Notes: generated from the letters alone by a model not told the origin. Shown: positions 25,809 through 35,597, counted from the stretch's first letter. The stretch: DNA of 64,000 nucleotides from Thiotrichaceae bacterium (GCA_026989335.1 JALSJN010000044.1:1-64000), one strand, 5' to 3'. Numbers and translations are program-made.

Positions 25809-28800
25809 ATGTACTCTCGTTTAATACAAAACAACGTATTTGCAAACCTGACCTTTATTTTGATATTGGTGGCAGGTTTTTTCGCCTATCAAAGCATGCC
25901 ACGCCAGCAAGACCCAACCATTAATTTTAACTGGATTGTCGTTGCTACAGGCTTTCCCGGTGCTTCGGCTGCGGATGTTGAAAAGCGTGTAACCGACCCA
26001 CTCGAAGATGTCATCAACGGCACGCCCGACATGATGTTTGTCTCCAGTAATAGCCGCGAAAGCTCATCCACCATACTGGTGCGCTTTAACGACTTACCTG
26101 AAAAAATCTACGAAAAACGCTTAACAGATTTACGCCGTAAACTACAAAGTGTTAAATCCCTGTTACCTACAGAAGCGACTGATACCAAGATACTAGAAAT
26201 TACCACAGGCAATGCCTTCCCCGCAGCAATGATCGCGCTAACGTCAAATGCGGATGATGAAAACTTACGTCGTCAAGCCAAACTAGCGCGTGAAGCGATT
26301 GAGCAAATAAAAGGGGTTGATCGCGTCGATGCCGTCGCTTTGGATAAGCCAGAAATTCGCATTAGCTTTATTCCTGAAGCATTAGAATCACTCGGCTTAA
26401 CCCCTGGGCAACTTGCCGATTCCATCAAGGTTTGGTTTCAAGACAGTTCCGCAGGTACCACTAATGTTGGAGGCCAAAGTTGGTTAGTTCGCATTGCAGG
26501 GAAAGACAGCGACCCCGCCATTATTGCGCAGTTACCGATACAAGGCGTAGCAGGTGAAATCCCTCTATCCCGCGTTGCCAACATTGAAAGAATGCGTAAA
26601 AAAGGCAGCCAAGAAGTACGCATAAATGGCAAGCCAGCGGTTTTATTATCGGTACTTAAACAAGATAATACCAATGTCATTAAGCTGGTTGAACGCCTTA
26701 ACACATGGATGGGTAAGCAAAATAAATTAGCCCAAAGTAGCGGCGTTACCATTAGTTTGCTAGATGATCAAACACTTCCGACAACCAGCGCAATCAACAT
26801 TATGCAGAATAACGCACTGATTGGTTTGTTACTCGTCTTGATTGTCGTTTGGCTGTTTTTAGGGACACATATTTCACTGCTCACTACGATTGGTATTCCA
26901 TTCATCTTAGCTGCGACTTTTTTGATTCTTGCCTCAATGGGAGAAACCTTAAACATCATGGTTTTACTGGGTATTATTATTGTACTCGGCATGTTGGTGG
27001 ATGATGCGGTCGTGGTAGTCGAGGCGATTTATTATCGCTTACAACGCGGCATGGACTCTTTACAAGCGGTGCGTGAGGCGATGGGGGAAGTTGCTAAGCC
27101 TGTAACGACAGCAGTGCTAACGACCATCGCAGCCTTTTTACCGCTGACATTAGTTCCAGGAATACTAGGTAAATTTATGCAAGTCGTGCCGATTGTGGTC
27201 ACACTTGCCTTAACCATTAGCTTAGTTGAAGCCTTTTGGATGCTTCCCTCACATGTTCATGGTGCGAATTTAGACTTTACTAAGAAATCACGCATTCAGC
27301 GTTGGCGTGAATCCTTTATTCACTGGGTCCAACTTAAATATTCTAAACTTTTAATTAAAGCACTGCGTTGGCCGAAACTCACATTACTCTCGATATTTCT
27401 GGCTTTCGCCACTGCCATAGGTGCTTTAGCAGCAGGAATGGTGAAGGTAGATTTTTTCGCATCCGATAGTTTGCGCTTGTTTTACGTGAATGTGTCGATG
27501 CCACCTTCAACCCCGTTAGATAAGACACTCAGTGCCACACTCAATGTAGAACGAGTCATAAAAAAATATCTTAAAGAAAAAGATGCGCGTGCAGTAGCCA
27601 GTTATACGGGTGTCATGTTTACTGAAACAGAGCAGCTCTTTGGCGATCAATATGGCCAAATTCTAGTGAGTTTACAGCCGATGGAAAATGGCGCTCGCGC
27701 AGTAAATGTAATTATTGATGAAATGCGTGATGAAGTTACCCGCGTAGTTGGCCCAAACAATGTCTCATTTCTACCTTTGGCAGGTGGCCCACCGGTAAGC
27801 AAACCCATTAGTGTAAAAATTCGTGGCGATGACTATAAAACCATTGAAAAAGCGCGTGATGCACTCAAGAAAATACTCAATCAAATCCAAGGTATAAAAG
27901 ACATCGCCGATGATGCGCACGCCGGTCGGATGGAACTAACCCTAAAAATGAACCATGATGCGATCCGTCGTGCGGGGGTTAACCCAATCGACATAAGCCG
28001 CGCAATACGCTTATTGGTTGATGGTGAAGTCGTCGCTGAAATGCAAGATAACGGTGAAAAGCTACAAATTCGAGTACGTGCTGAACAACTGAATGGGCAT
28101 GATATTGGCGAGTTACTTAACTTTAGAATGCCGGTGAAAAATAATAATGTGGCAGGAGTATCCCGTAGCATTCCACTAAGTCAGCTTATGATTCAAGAGC
28201 GTAAAGTATCACTAGGTAATATCCGCCACTATAACTTTCGACGCGCTATTACCTTGGAAGCCAATATCGAACAACGCCAACAAGAAGATTTCATGACATG
28301 TCGGCTACGTCCTGCACTATTGGGCGATGACCGCGATTATTCAAAATGTCAGCTCGATACGGTAACCGCCAATAAAATGATGGTGGATGCTTGGGATAAA
28401 ATTAAAGATCAGTTCCCCACCATCAATTTAGATTTTACCGGACAGCTGGATGACATTAATGACAGCATTTCATCATTAACTCAATTAATGCTCTTTGGCG
28501 TAGGTATTATGTATTTGATTTTGGGCACGCAATTTAAAAGCTACTTCCAGCCGATGATTATTTTAACCACGGTTCCGCTAGCATTTACAGGCGTTATTTT
28601 GGGCTTACTAGTCACCAGAAACCCGCTGAGTTTGTATACGCTTTACGGCATAGTGGCACTCACCGGCATTGCTGTTAATGCTGCGATTGTGCTTATTTCA
28701 GCTGCAAATGACCGGCTAGAAGCTAAGATGAGCGTAGTCCATGCGATTATCTATGCATCTCGCCGACGAGTTATCCCGATTATGATTACGACGCTTACGA

Positions 28801-28997
28801 CCATTGCAGGCTTATTTTCATTGGCAACAGGTTTAGGTGGGCATTCACTTATCTGGGGGCCTGTTGCAACGGCGATAGTATGGGGCGTTGGCTTCTCATC
28901 ACTATTAACATTATTTGCTATCCCTACCCTCTACTTAGCAGGAATGCGCCGTAAAGAAAAGAAGCAATTAAAGAAATTAGCGGCTGCTTCTCTTTAA
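25809..28997 (+). CDS. RND family efflux transporter, inner-membrane subunit
   Basis: This 1062-residue AcrB-type proton-driven pump has 12 predicted helices and two large periplasmic loops. Its PRQQDPTINFNWIVVATGFPG start is typical of the multidrug/hydrophobe branch. The TM4 proton-relay motif GMLVDDAVVVVE is near residues 394-405. It is encoded 30 bp after the adaptor. No outer-membrane factor gene follows, so a shared TolC is expected. The substrate is unknown. The stop codon TAA is part of the TTAA end of a family 1 repeat copy, so the last residues could have been altered by the insertion. Confidence 0.93.
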   Translation: MYSRLIQNNVFANLTFILILVAGFFAYQSMPRQQDPTINFNWIVVATGFPGASAADVEKRVTDPLEDVINGTPDMMFVSSNSRESSSTILVRFNDLPEKIYEKRLTDLRRKLQSVKSLLPTEATDTKILEITTGNAFPAAMIALTSNADDENLRRQAKLAREAIEQIKGVDRVDAVALDKPEIRISFIPEALESLGLTPGQLADSIKVWFQDSSAGTTNVGGQSWLVRIAGKDSDPAIIAQLPIQGVAGEIPLSRVANIERMRKKGSQEVRINGKPAVLLSVLKQDNTNVIKLVERLNTWMGKQNKLAQSSGVTISLLDDQTLPTTSAINIMQNNALIGLLLVLIVVWLFLGTHISLLTTIGIPFILAATFLILASMGETLNIMVLLGIIIVLGMLVDDAVVVVEAIYYRLQRGMDSLQAVREAMGEVAKPVTTAVLTTIAAFLPLTLVPGILGKFMQVVPIVVTLALTISLVEAFWMLPSHVHGANLDFTKKSRIQRWRESFIHWVQLKYSKLLIKALRWPKLTLLSIFLAFATAIGALAAGMVKVDFFASDSLRLFYVNVSMPPSTPLDKTLSATLNVERVIKKYLKEKDARAVASYTGVMFTETEQLFGDQYGQILVSLQPMENGARAVNVIIDEMRDEVTRVVGPNNVSFLPLAGGPPVSKPISVKIRGDDYKTIEKARDALKKILNQIQGIKDIADDAHAGRMELTLKMNHDAIRRAGVNPIDISRAIRLLVDGEVVAEMQDNGEKLQIRVRAEQLNGHDIGELLNFRMPVKNNNVAGVSRSIPLSQLMIQERKVSLGNIRHYNFRRAITLEANIEQRQQEDFMTCRLRPALLGDDRDYSKCQLDTVTANKMMVDAWDKIKDQFPTINLDFTGQLDDINDSISSLTQLMLFGVGIMYLILGTQFKSYFQPMIILTTVPLAFTGVILGLLVTRNPLSLYTLYGIVALTGIAVNAAIVLISAANDRLEAKMSVVHAIIYASRRRVIPIMITTLTTIAGLFSLATGLGGHSLIWGPVATAIVWGVGFSSLLTLFAIPTLYLAGMRRKEKKQLKKLAAASL

Positions 28998-29162
28998 GGA
29001 GAGACGGATCAAGTCCAGTTGCTTCTAGGTTGAGATAGAATTGTTCTTATTTTTCAGGAAGTGAACGAGAATAGCCACTCTATTGTCGCTAACTCCGTGG
29101 AAAATCAGGATAATTCTAGTCACGTCAGCATAAAATAATTGGGCTTAATCAGTCTTCCTTAA
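28994..29162 (+). repeat. MITE-like repeat family 1, copy B
   Basis: The 169-bp element has TTAAGGAGAGACGGATCAAG on the left and, as reverse complement, TTAAGGAAGACTGATTAAGC on the right. Its interior (TTTTTCAGGAAGTGA, CCGTGGAAAAT, AAAATAATTGG) aligns with copies A and D but has deletions. Its left TTAA provides the stop codon of the RND transporter gene. Confidence 0.7.
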
Positions 29163-29511
29163 GGAATGACTGATCAAGCTACTAATTTTAAGAATATTAG
29201 TTTTCAGATCAATTTTTAAAAAATCACACATAATGTGCCCTGTTTCTATCTATTTTTATATTTTCTTACCCATCAAACCGCCTTTTTGCGGTTAATAGAC
29301 GGATTTATCCCAGTAGCTGTTTTCGTTGCATGTATAAGTTTGCCACCCAGCAACGTCATTACCTGAACCCGATTCTTTTCAAGTCCTTTATAACGTGTCT
29401 TCCGATAGCCAAATTGACATTAATTACCCTTTGTTGTTTCATTGAATAACCCTTTTCTTTGGATTATGCTATTTTTCTCATGAATCTTGGACTTAATCAG
29501 GAGTTCCTTAA
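29159..29511 (-). mobile_element. IS5-like remnant bounded by family 1 ends (copy C)
   Basis: The left end TTAAGGAATGACTGATCAAG (29159) and right end GGACTTAATCAGGAGTTCCTTAA (29489-29511, reported by its ends) are inverted repeats of the same family. The interior encodes, on the minus strand, the last part of an IS5-type transposase (see the pseudogene entry). The left end shares 4 bp with the right end of copy B. This 353-bp piece is a deleted IS whose ends match the MITEs, so it points to their parent element. Confidence 0.65.
29273..29416 (-). pseudogene. C-terminal fragment of an IS5-family transposase
   Basis: The minus-strand frame reads CQFGYRKTRYKGLEKNRVQV followed by MTLLGGKLIHATKTATG and ends at a TGA (29273-29275). 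The GYxKxRYxGLxKN...MTL segment is the usual end of IS5-group transposases. An in-frame stop precedes it, so only about 45 codons remain. It cannot be functional. Confidence 0.75.
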
Positions 29512-29530
29512 AGAAGTCCTCCTTGTCAAA

Positions 29531-29968
29531 CTAATGTGTTTTGTAACCCGCATGACAAGCCACACATGCAGCCGTAACTTCTTGCAATACTTTATAGGCA
29601 GGCAGTGCATCACCTTCTTGCGCTTTAAGTGCGAAGCGGCTGGCTGCTTTGTGCATGCTTGTGCCGATAGCTCCCATTTCTTTGGGGATGACTTTAGCCA
29701 TATGGCTTGCTCCATGCAGTGATAAAGAGCTCATCCCCAAACGATACTCTGCTATATCAGCCGCTTTATCAAGGTCACCTTTACCCATATTCATTAGAAT
29801 TTCATTAATAGCTTTAAGATGATCGCGCATATTAGCGAGTTGATGCTGTTGCATCATTTTTGGCATTTCTACTAACTTTCTTTTATCTTCTTCAGCGGAT
29901 GTCGTAAAGCTGCTGAGTGAAAATAATAAAGTAAAAAGTGTAATAAAAATTATTCTTGTATGTTTCAT
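29531..29968 (-). CDS. Cytochrome c'-like periplasmic haem protein
   Basis: The 145-residue precursor has a signal peptide (about 1-25, ending TSAEE), then a helical body rich in Met and His. A single C-terminal haem-attachment motif CVACH lies 9 residues from the end. That location is the pattern of cytochromes c' and c-556-like four-helix proteins, in which the haem iron can bind NO or CO or transfer electrons. Which of these applies is unknown. The gene follows the Crp/Fnr gene on the same strand with a 77-bp gap. Confidence 0.8.
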   Translation of the reverse strand: MKHTRIIFITLFTLLFSLSSFTTSAEEDKRKLVEMPKMMQQHQLANMRDHLKAINEILMNMGKGDLDKAADIAEYRLGMSSLSLHGASHMAKVIPKEMGAIGTSMHKAASRFALKAQEGDALPAYKVLQEVTAACVACHAGYKTH

Positions 29969-30045
29969 TTTGTGTTTCCTCCTAGTTGGTAATAGAGAAA
30001 CTATACGTGATAAAAAACAAGTCTCGTATGATTAGAATCATATAA

Positions 30046-30618
30046 TTAGAGTAATTTAATCTCATGCTTATTACGTAGGATAGAACGATTTACTTCAAGC
30101 TTTTTAAGTGCTCGATAAAAAGTTTCATGCGCCAAACCAATATGGTGGGCGAGTTCTTTTAAAGATGGCTCTAACTTAATAATTCTATCGCCATTAATAT
30201 TACAGCGTAAGTAGGCAAGAATACGTTCTTCTGCAGAGCGAATATTTTTAATCTCATTCATTGCACGTAAGTCTCTTACTTGACGTGAAAATATTGCTAA
30301 TAGCTGCGTCATCTCCTGAGGATTATCTTGTAAATGTTGCAGTAGAGCTTGCTTGCCAACACTTTGCAATGAAGTGACAACATCTGCTTGTGCTGAGCAA
30401 TGGTAATGCTCTGAAAATAATGAAGCCTCTGCGATAGTTTCAGAAGCTAGCCCTGTGTGGAGCACTACAGCCGTACCATCTATAGTACTTCTAATAAGTT
30501 TAACTTTACCTTTCTTGATGAAATAAATACGTTCAACTGAATCACCTTGATTAAAAAGTGTTTCGCCTTTTTTCAATGAAATATTTTGTCGTGTTAAAGA
30601 TTCTGGAAAAATTACCAT
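30046..30618 (-). CDS. Crp/Fnr-family transcription regulator
   Basis: This 190-residue regulator has an N-terminal cyclic-nucleotide-binding fold (about 15-110: KKGETLFNQGDSVERIYFIKKGKV) and a C-terminal winged helix (SLKELAHHIGLAHETFYRALKKLE, about 150-173). It lacks the N-terminal cysteine cluster of FNR, so it is probably not an Fe-S oxygen sensor. A haem or small-ligand sensor is possible. Its start lies 7 bp inside the end of the BatB-like gene, so it is translationally coupled to the Bat operon. Confidence 0.9.
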   Translation of the reverse strand: MVIFPESLTRQNISLKKGETLFNQGDSVERIYFIKKGKVKLIRSTIDGTAVVLHTGLASETIAEASLFSEHYHCSAQADVVTSLQSVGKQALLQHLQDNPQEMTQLLAIFSRQVRDLRAMNEIKNIRSAEERILAYLRCNINGDRIIKLEPSLKELAHHIGLAHETFYRALKKLEVNRSILRNKHEIKLL

Positions 30619-32396
30619 GGACGAACCCCTGGGATATCTTTTGGCTTGCTAAGCTTACCTGGAAAACCTTCTTCTATTTCGAAAAGTCGTTTCCATAGCT
30701 GGTTGGATTGCTGCTCCTCTAAACCCATAAAATAAATTCTGGCTTGCTCAAGGTCATACTCCTGCTTTTCTTGTTTCAGTGTTTTTTGTGATTGCCCTTG
30801 TAGCAACTTAAACTGTTCAATATTTTTAGCTAATAATTGGTTCAAGTCGGCATCAGGCAGTTTAGGCAGGCTCGCTTTTAATAAGTTTACCGCTTTGGTG
30901 TTGAGCATATAAGGAATTTGTTCGGGTAGATCAAACAATGGCGAACTATCATTAGGGTTATTTAAGTTGCCGCGTTTTAATAGTTGCTGACGGCGCTTTT
31001 CTAATTCAATAGTAATCGCGATGCTGAGTTTTTGATTATTAATGCTTTGTTGCTGTTTGGGTGCATAGCGTAAAGCATCGGTAAATACTTCGGCTGCGCG
31101 TGCGTAGTCGCTGTTTTGAAAGAGCGTATTACCTAAATTATGCAATGCTACGGCGCGTTGTTGTTTTGTTTTTGCGCTCAGAACAGCTTCAATAAACGGG
31201 GTTTTTGCAGCTTGAAATTGTTTCTTTTTGTAGGCATTCACGCCCTGCTTAATTGATAATCGGTAATCTTGTTTGTCGCTAATTTGATCGGCGTAGACGG
31301 GAGGGTGGGGAATGGAGAGAGACAAGAAAAATAGTAAAAATAACACCAAATTCAGCGGTTTTTTTGTCAAACCTAAGGGAAATAAGGCCATGATTAATAA
31401 TAAAATAGCAGGAAAAAGTGTCCATTGAAACAGTTCATGCCATTGCCCTGTTTCCTCACTGTTTATTATTTTGATCTTTTCCATGATGCCTTGCTGATAG
31501 AGTGCTTGCCATTCACTATCATCATTTTTGACCATGCTAAAACGACCGTTTCCTGCCTGAGCTATAGTCTTTAAAAGGGCTCCGTCTAGTATCGAAATGA
31601 CGGCTTGGGCATTGTTTTCTAGCCAGCTGCCATCTCCTAATGGTATACCAGCACCTTCTTCAGTTGCTAAACCAATAATATAAGTATCTACTCCTTGGGC
31701 ACTGATTTTTTGCACCTTATTTTTTAATGCGTTTGATTGATCAACCTTAATATCACCATCAGTCATCCAAACTATTGCTTGTTTATAGGGAGTTTTATTA
31801 GCGAGCAGTTCATCTTTTGCAAAGTTTAATGCTTGGATGCTATCGCTACCTCGTGTGGGAAGTTGCAAAGTATCCAGTGAATCTAAATAAAACGTTAGGG
31901 CTTTAAAATCAGCCGTTACAGGTACTAATAAATGTGGCCTACCCGCATAAACAGTTATCCCCACGCGAGTATTTTTAGCCAATGATAAAAACTCATAAAT
32001 CTCTAAAACAGCACGGCGTAACCGTGAGGGTGTAACATCAGTTGCTTGCATGGAAAGCGATACATCCACCACTAACATAATATCTAGCACAGTATTATTA
32101 TGTGATTGAGAAGCTTGTTCCGTTTGGCGTGGCCCCGCCAGTGATACTGCAAACAGTAACCATGCTAAGACATAAGCGGTATTTCTTGAGAATATTTTTT
32201 GCCAAACTGTTTTTTTTGTCTGTATTTGCACCCACGGCAATAAATGTTCATCAGCAAAATGTTGTCGATTTTTTCGTTGCTTCAAATATAACCATACCCA
32301 CAAAAGTAAGGGTTGCAACATCGCCAGCAACCACCAAGGTTCGCGCCACTCTAAGCTAGACAAAAACTCAAACACCAGCCTTACCCCGCTGAGCAA
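30612..32396 (-). CDS. BatB/BatC-like von Willebrand factor A protein with TPR domain
   Basis: The membrane protein has 594 residues. Two N-terminal helices are followed by a VWA domain with the MIDAS motif DVSLSMQ (about 108) and a matching Thr/Asp further on (MTDGD). A helix lies at about 325-355. After a helix near 365-385 there are TPR-like repeats (HNLGNTLFQNSDYARAAEVFTDAL, about 440) and a charged tail. It combines the BatB VWA and BatC TPR parts found separately in Bacteroides. The start overlaps batA; TTG 32396 is given, but GTG at 32375 is also possible. Confidence 0.85.
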   Translation of the reverse strand: MLSGVRLVFEFLSSLEWREPWWLLAMLQPLLLWVWLYLKQRKNRQHFADEHLLPWVQIQTKKTVWQKIFSRNTAYVLAWLLFAVSLAGPRQTEQASQSHNNTVLDIMLVVDVSLSMQATDVTPSRLRRAVLEIYEFLSLAKNTRVGITVYAGRPHLLVPVTADFKALTFYLDSLDTLQLPTRGSDSIQALNFAKDELLANKTPYKQAIVWMTDGDIKVDQSNALKNKVQKISAQGVDTYIIGLATEEGAGIPLGDGSWLENNAQAVISILDGALLKTIAQAGNGRFSMVKNDDSEWQALYQQGIMEKIKIINSEETGQWHELFQWTLFPAILLLIMALFPLGLTKKPLNLVLFLLFFLSLSIPHPPVYADQISDKQDYRLSIKQGVNAYKKKQFQAAKTPFIEAVLSAKTKQQRAVALHNLGNTLFQNSDYARAAEVFTDALRYAPKQQQSINNQKLSIAITIELEKRRQQLLKRGNLNNPNDSSPLFDLPEQIPYMLNTKAVNLLKASLPKLPDADLNQLLAKNIEQFKLLQGQSQKTLKQEKQEYDLEQARIYFMGLEEQQSNQLWKRLFEIEEGFPGKLSKPKDIPGVRPW

Positions 32397-33411
32397 GTAA
32401 ACGAGTTAGCTGCCATATAAGTAGTAAGCCCAGACCAAACAAAAGCGGGTAAAGGTATAAACTTTCGCGCTCATAACGGGGTATTATTTCGGCTTGATTT
32501 TGGCGTTGTTCTAAAATATTTTTCAAGGCATGCTTAACCGCATTACTATCATTCGCTTGGTAGCTTTTACCCCCTGTAATTTCTGCTAGATGGTTTAATA
32601 AATTTAAATCCACCCCTTGATATAAACCACCTTCTACCGCTTTATTTTTATCTTGCTGGGTAGAGCCAATGGCAATGGTAAAAATAGGGATATGATTCTC
32701 AGCCACTAACTGTGCTGCGGCTTGTGGAGTAACTTTACCTAATGAATTATCTACATCAGTAAATAAAATAAAGGTTTGATGGCGTTGCCTTTGTTTATTA
32801 GCCTCTTTCAAAGCAAGCAACAAGGCATCACCCACAGCGGTATAACGCCCCGCGAGTGTTGTGGTAATGCGGGATAACTGTCGACGAATCAGGGACTCAT
32901 CATTGCTTAGTGGAACCAGCAGATAAGGCTGCTCTGCAAATACAATGATTGAAATTGACTCACCGGCCATTTTAACGGTGAATTCGTTTAAAAGATTTTT
33001 CAACAAATCCATGCGCTTAATCGGGCTGCCATTCAAGCTATAGTCTTTTAATTGCATGCTCACAGAGGTATCAACAAGAAAGACGAGATCACGCTCAGGA
33101 GGTGGGTCAGGCAAACGCTCACCTACCATTATGGGGTGCGAAAGTGCAACAATCAGGGCACTAATAGCTGAACCTAACCACCAAAATTTACCCCACGATT
33201 GTGTTACTACTTTTTTATTGTTAGTAAAACTATTGGATTCAATAAGTTGTTTGACTAAGGGGTGGTAGTAGTGATTATTGATAGGTAGGTTAACATCGGC
33301 GATCGAGTGGCTGCTTTTTGTTGTTTGTCGAAACCACCAAAAAAAATACAACCACAAAGGTATGATCAGCCCAAGCCAATAAGGCTGCATCAGTTGAAAC
33401 CCCTGATTCAT
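32368..33411 (-). CDS. BatA-like VWA membrane protein
   Basis: The 347-residue protein has a first helix at about 10-28, a second at about 75-92, a VWA domain with the MIDAS motif LVDTSVSMQ (about 110) and TDVD, and a C-terminal helix at about 320-340. Bat proteins with MoxR and DUF58 partners are linked to envelope stress or assembly of secreted complexes, but the biochemistry is not settled. The gene overlaps DUF4381 by 4 bp (ATGA) and BatB by 29 bp. Confidence 0.87.
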   Translation of the reverse strand: MNQGFQLMQPYWLGLIIPLWLYFFWWFRQTTKSSHSIADVNLPINNHYYHPLVKQLIESNSFTNNKKVVTQSWGKFWWLGSAISALIVALSHPIMVGERLPDPPPERDLVFLVDTSVSMQLKDYSLNGSPIKRMDLLKNLLNEFTVKMAGESISIIVFAEQPYLLVPLSNDESLIRRQLSRITTTLAGRYTAVGDALLLALKEANKQRQRHQTFILFTDVDNSLGKVTPQAAAQLVAENHIPIFTIAIGSTQQDKNKAVEGGLYQGVDLNLLNHLAEITGGKSYQANDSNAVKHALKNILEQRQNQAEIIPRYERESLYLYPLLFGLGLLLIWQLTRLLAQRGKAGV

Positions 33412-33854
33412 TTATCCCCCACATTGATCGCTAACAAGAAATATTTTGCCTCTTGTAATAAAAGATTAATCTCGATATTTGAATCATTCGAATAACACAG
33501 GGTAATTAATTTTTGATAAAAAGACTGCCATTGATTAGCATTTTCGGGCTTATATTGATCTAGGCGCTTAACCCCAAAACCGGCACTGAGAATTTGACTG
33601 CATTTAATCGCGGTAGCTTGATTATTATTTAAAGTGTTGTTACGAAAAGGTGCTACTGTGCTTGATGATGCACTTTTGATTAATAAATCAAGCGCTTTGC
33701 GAGCTTTAAGTAAGGCGGATTTTTGTGATTTTCTCCATCGCCAAAACGCCAAACCGAAAAGAGCGACCAATAAAAATAAGCCCAACCATAGAACAGGGTT
33801 AAAACCATTTTCTGGAGGCGGTAAAATAAGTCCTTGTAGTTGATCTTGAATCAT
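33408..33854 (-). CDS. DUF4381 membrane protein of the Bat locus
   Basis: The 148-residue protein begins LQGLILPPPENGFNPVLWLGL with one membrane helix (about 20-40), followed by an RWRKS basic stop-transfer and a helical cytoplasmic domain. DUF4381 genes almost always lie next to MoxR-DUF58-VWA genes, as here with BatA. It is the first gene of the minus-strand Bat half. There are 58 bp between its start and the folE2 stop upstream on the same strand. Confidence 0.85.
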   Translation of the reverse strand: MIQDQLQGLILPPPENGFNPVLWLGLFLLVALFGLAFWRWRKSQKSALLKARKALDLLIKSASSSTVAPFRNNTLNNNQATAIKCSQILSAGFGVKRLDQYKPENANQWQSFYQKLITLCYSNDSNIEINLLLQEAKYFLLAINVGDK

Positions 33855-33912
33855 CCCTCTATTTTAAAGAAAACAGAGGGTTTAGCTATCTGAATTTAGC
33901 GAGTAAGCCTCT

Positions 33913-34905
33913 CTAATGAGGAAACTCTCGAGGATCATCACGATACCCCCCCTCGACACCACTGGTTACAATAGCAACCGCATCATGCGGATGCAGACTT
34001 TCCATATGGTTTACGCGAATCCAAAAATCATCCAACGTATTATCTTGCCTTAGAGCTGCTTGAATACGTCTTGCAGCATCTTCACAAAACATTAAATTTT
34101 CAGCATTTAAACGCGCAAATTCCTGCTCATCTTCACGCTTTACAGCGGCTTGTACAGGTGTTTTAAGTGCATCTTCAATTTGATCAATAAGGCGTGAAAT
34201 AGGCAAATCTTTTACCTTGTCAGAAAGCTTGACCCGCACTTGCGCCAAGCTACGCTGGCTATGCGGTGTAGCTGAGATACCTTCTTTAGTACCAAGCCAT
34301 TCATGTACGTCTTTTGCGTTTACGGTGCTGTTATCATCAATGTTACCAAACTGCTTTTCGAAACCTTGTTGAATCAAGTCGCGTGCTAATGCAGCAGAAC
34401 AGGGGCAGGTTGATGAATAGGGGATTTCCACACTCAACTCAGTAGTTAACACCCCTTTGCGTAATGACGTAATCGGGCGAACTTTATAACTTTTCCAACC
34501 CGTATTATCACTAATCAGCGCATCACGGCGCTCAAAAAATTCAAGACGGCATTCTAAATAAGCGCTATCGCTAATACCTTCCTGTGATTCCGCAAAACGC
34601 TGTACCACCTTTTGTAACAAGGCAGGGGTTAACACATTGTCACTTAAAATCTCATCAACGGCTAAGTACAGTCGCGACATGTGAATGCCTTTGCTCTTGC
34701 GATCAATTAAATTCACATAAGCTTGCACACGCGCAACGGATTGGATTTTTACGCCTTTGCCGTTCAACATATGCACAGGCAGTTCAATCTCGCTCATGCC
34801 CACCCAGCTTAGTGGTGCGTTAGGCCCTTCGTGGGGTTCATTGGCAATATCGGGTAATTCATTTAAATCACAACTGTCATCTGTACAGCCTTCACTAGCA
34901 CTCAT
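33913..34905 (-). CDS. folE2: GTP cyclohydrolase FolE2 (type IB)
   Basis: FolE2 makes 7,8-dihydroneopterin triphosphate from GTP for folate and queuosine. The 330-residue protein has the family motif EIPYSSTCPCSAAL with the metal-binding cysteine (about 160-173) and a conserved His in SLHPHDAVAIV. Unlike FolE it can work without zinc, and its gene is often zinc-regulated, but I see no clear Zur palindrome upstream. It interrupts the Bat locus between the two halves. Confidence 0.95.
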   Translation of the reverse strand: MSASEGCTDDSCDLNELPDIANEPHEGPNAPLSWVGMSEIELPVHMLNGKGVKIQSVARVQAYVNLIDRKSKGIHMSRLYLAVDEILSDNVLTPALLQKVVQRFAESQEGISDSAYLECRLEFFERRDALISDNTGWKSYKVRPITSLRKGVLTTELSVEIPYSSTCPCSAALARDLIQQGFEKQFGNIDDNSTVNAKDVHEWLGTKEGISATPHSQRSLAQVRVKLSDKVKDLPISRLIDQIEDALKTPVQAAVKREDEQEFARLNAENLMFCEDAARRIQAALRQDNTLDDFWIRVNHMESLHPHDAVAIVTSGVEGGYRDDPREFPH

Positions 34906-35018
34906 TGGGGTTCCTAAGTGTGATGGATAGAAAGATTGATTATATAGCCCTTATCAGATTATGCACATACTAATTATATTTGGCAGGTTTTTGTACTGCC
35001 TGTGCATAATTCATAATG

Positions 35019-35489
35019 CTAAAAAGCACAACCCGTTGGTAATGGTTCTTGCTTATCTAGGCTGCTTGGAAAGTCAGGTAAACTTTCGATTTTAACAAAG
35101 CCTTCATCCACAGTACCTGAATACACATCACCCACATAGCCCAATTTGTTCATATGCGCACGTATATAAAGCGTTTCGTCCTGAGTAATTTTTACCGGCC
35201 CTCCCGAGCGCGTAAACGGCTGATCATTGGGGTGAGAATGCGCCAGAATGCGACGGTAAACTAGGCTTCCGTCTGCTTTTAGAACTTCCCACCAATCTGC
35301 ATATTGGTCGCAGCCAGTTTCATCACTTTTAATCGTTACGTTAAAGGTATAGTTAGCTTCATTGCCTTGGACTGCTACTGCAGTGATATTTGCTGTTACG
35401 GTATTGTCAGTACTGGAGTTTTTATCTTCCTCACTGCTGTTACAAGCAACCATAAAAAAGAGCAAAAAGAGTGTTATTAATTTCATCAA
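35019..35489 (-). CDS. Uncharacterised lipoprotein
   Basis: The 156-residue precursor has a lipobox (FMVAC, Cys16) and a low-complexity linker. A compact domain follows with CDQYADWWEVL, YRRILAHSHPNDQPFTRSGGPV and a final CAF. Two further cysteines may form a disulfide in the periplasm. I have seen this domain only as a conserved unknown, so I give no function. It is divergent from the propeptide-like gene, with a family 2 repeat between them. Confidence 0.75.
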   Translation of the reverse strand: MMKLITLFLLFFMVACNSSEEDKNSSTDNTVTANITAVAVQGNEANYTFNVTIKSDETGCDQYADWWEVLKADGSLVYRRILAHSHPNDQPFTRSGGPVKITQDETLYIRAHMNKLGYVGDVYSGTVDEGFVKIESLPDFPSSLDKQEPLPTGCAF

Positions 35490-35597
35490 AATGTATGCCT
35501 ATTCGTGGATAGTAATGATTATAAATTATGCCAAGAAAATTCTAAAAATATGATAATGTATCATTATTACTAAACCTAATTATAAGATAAACATTGA

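Noticed and set aside
29459-29722. Plus-strand open frame of 87 codons opposite the cytochrome c' gene
   Set aside because: It is the antisense shadow of a gene with a signal peptide and CxxCH motif, and it runs through a repeat end.
34906-35018. Possible Zur box upstream of folE2
   Set aside because: The AT-rich stretch has no palindrome close to the known Zur consensus.
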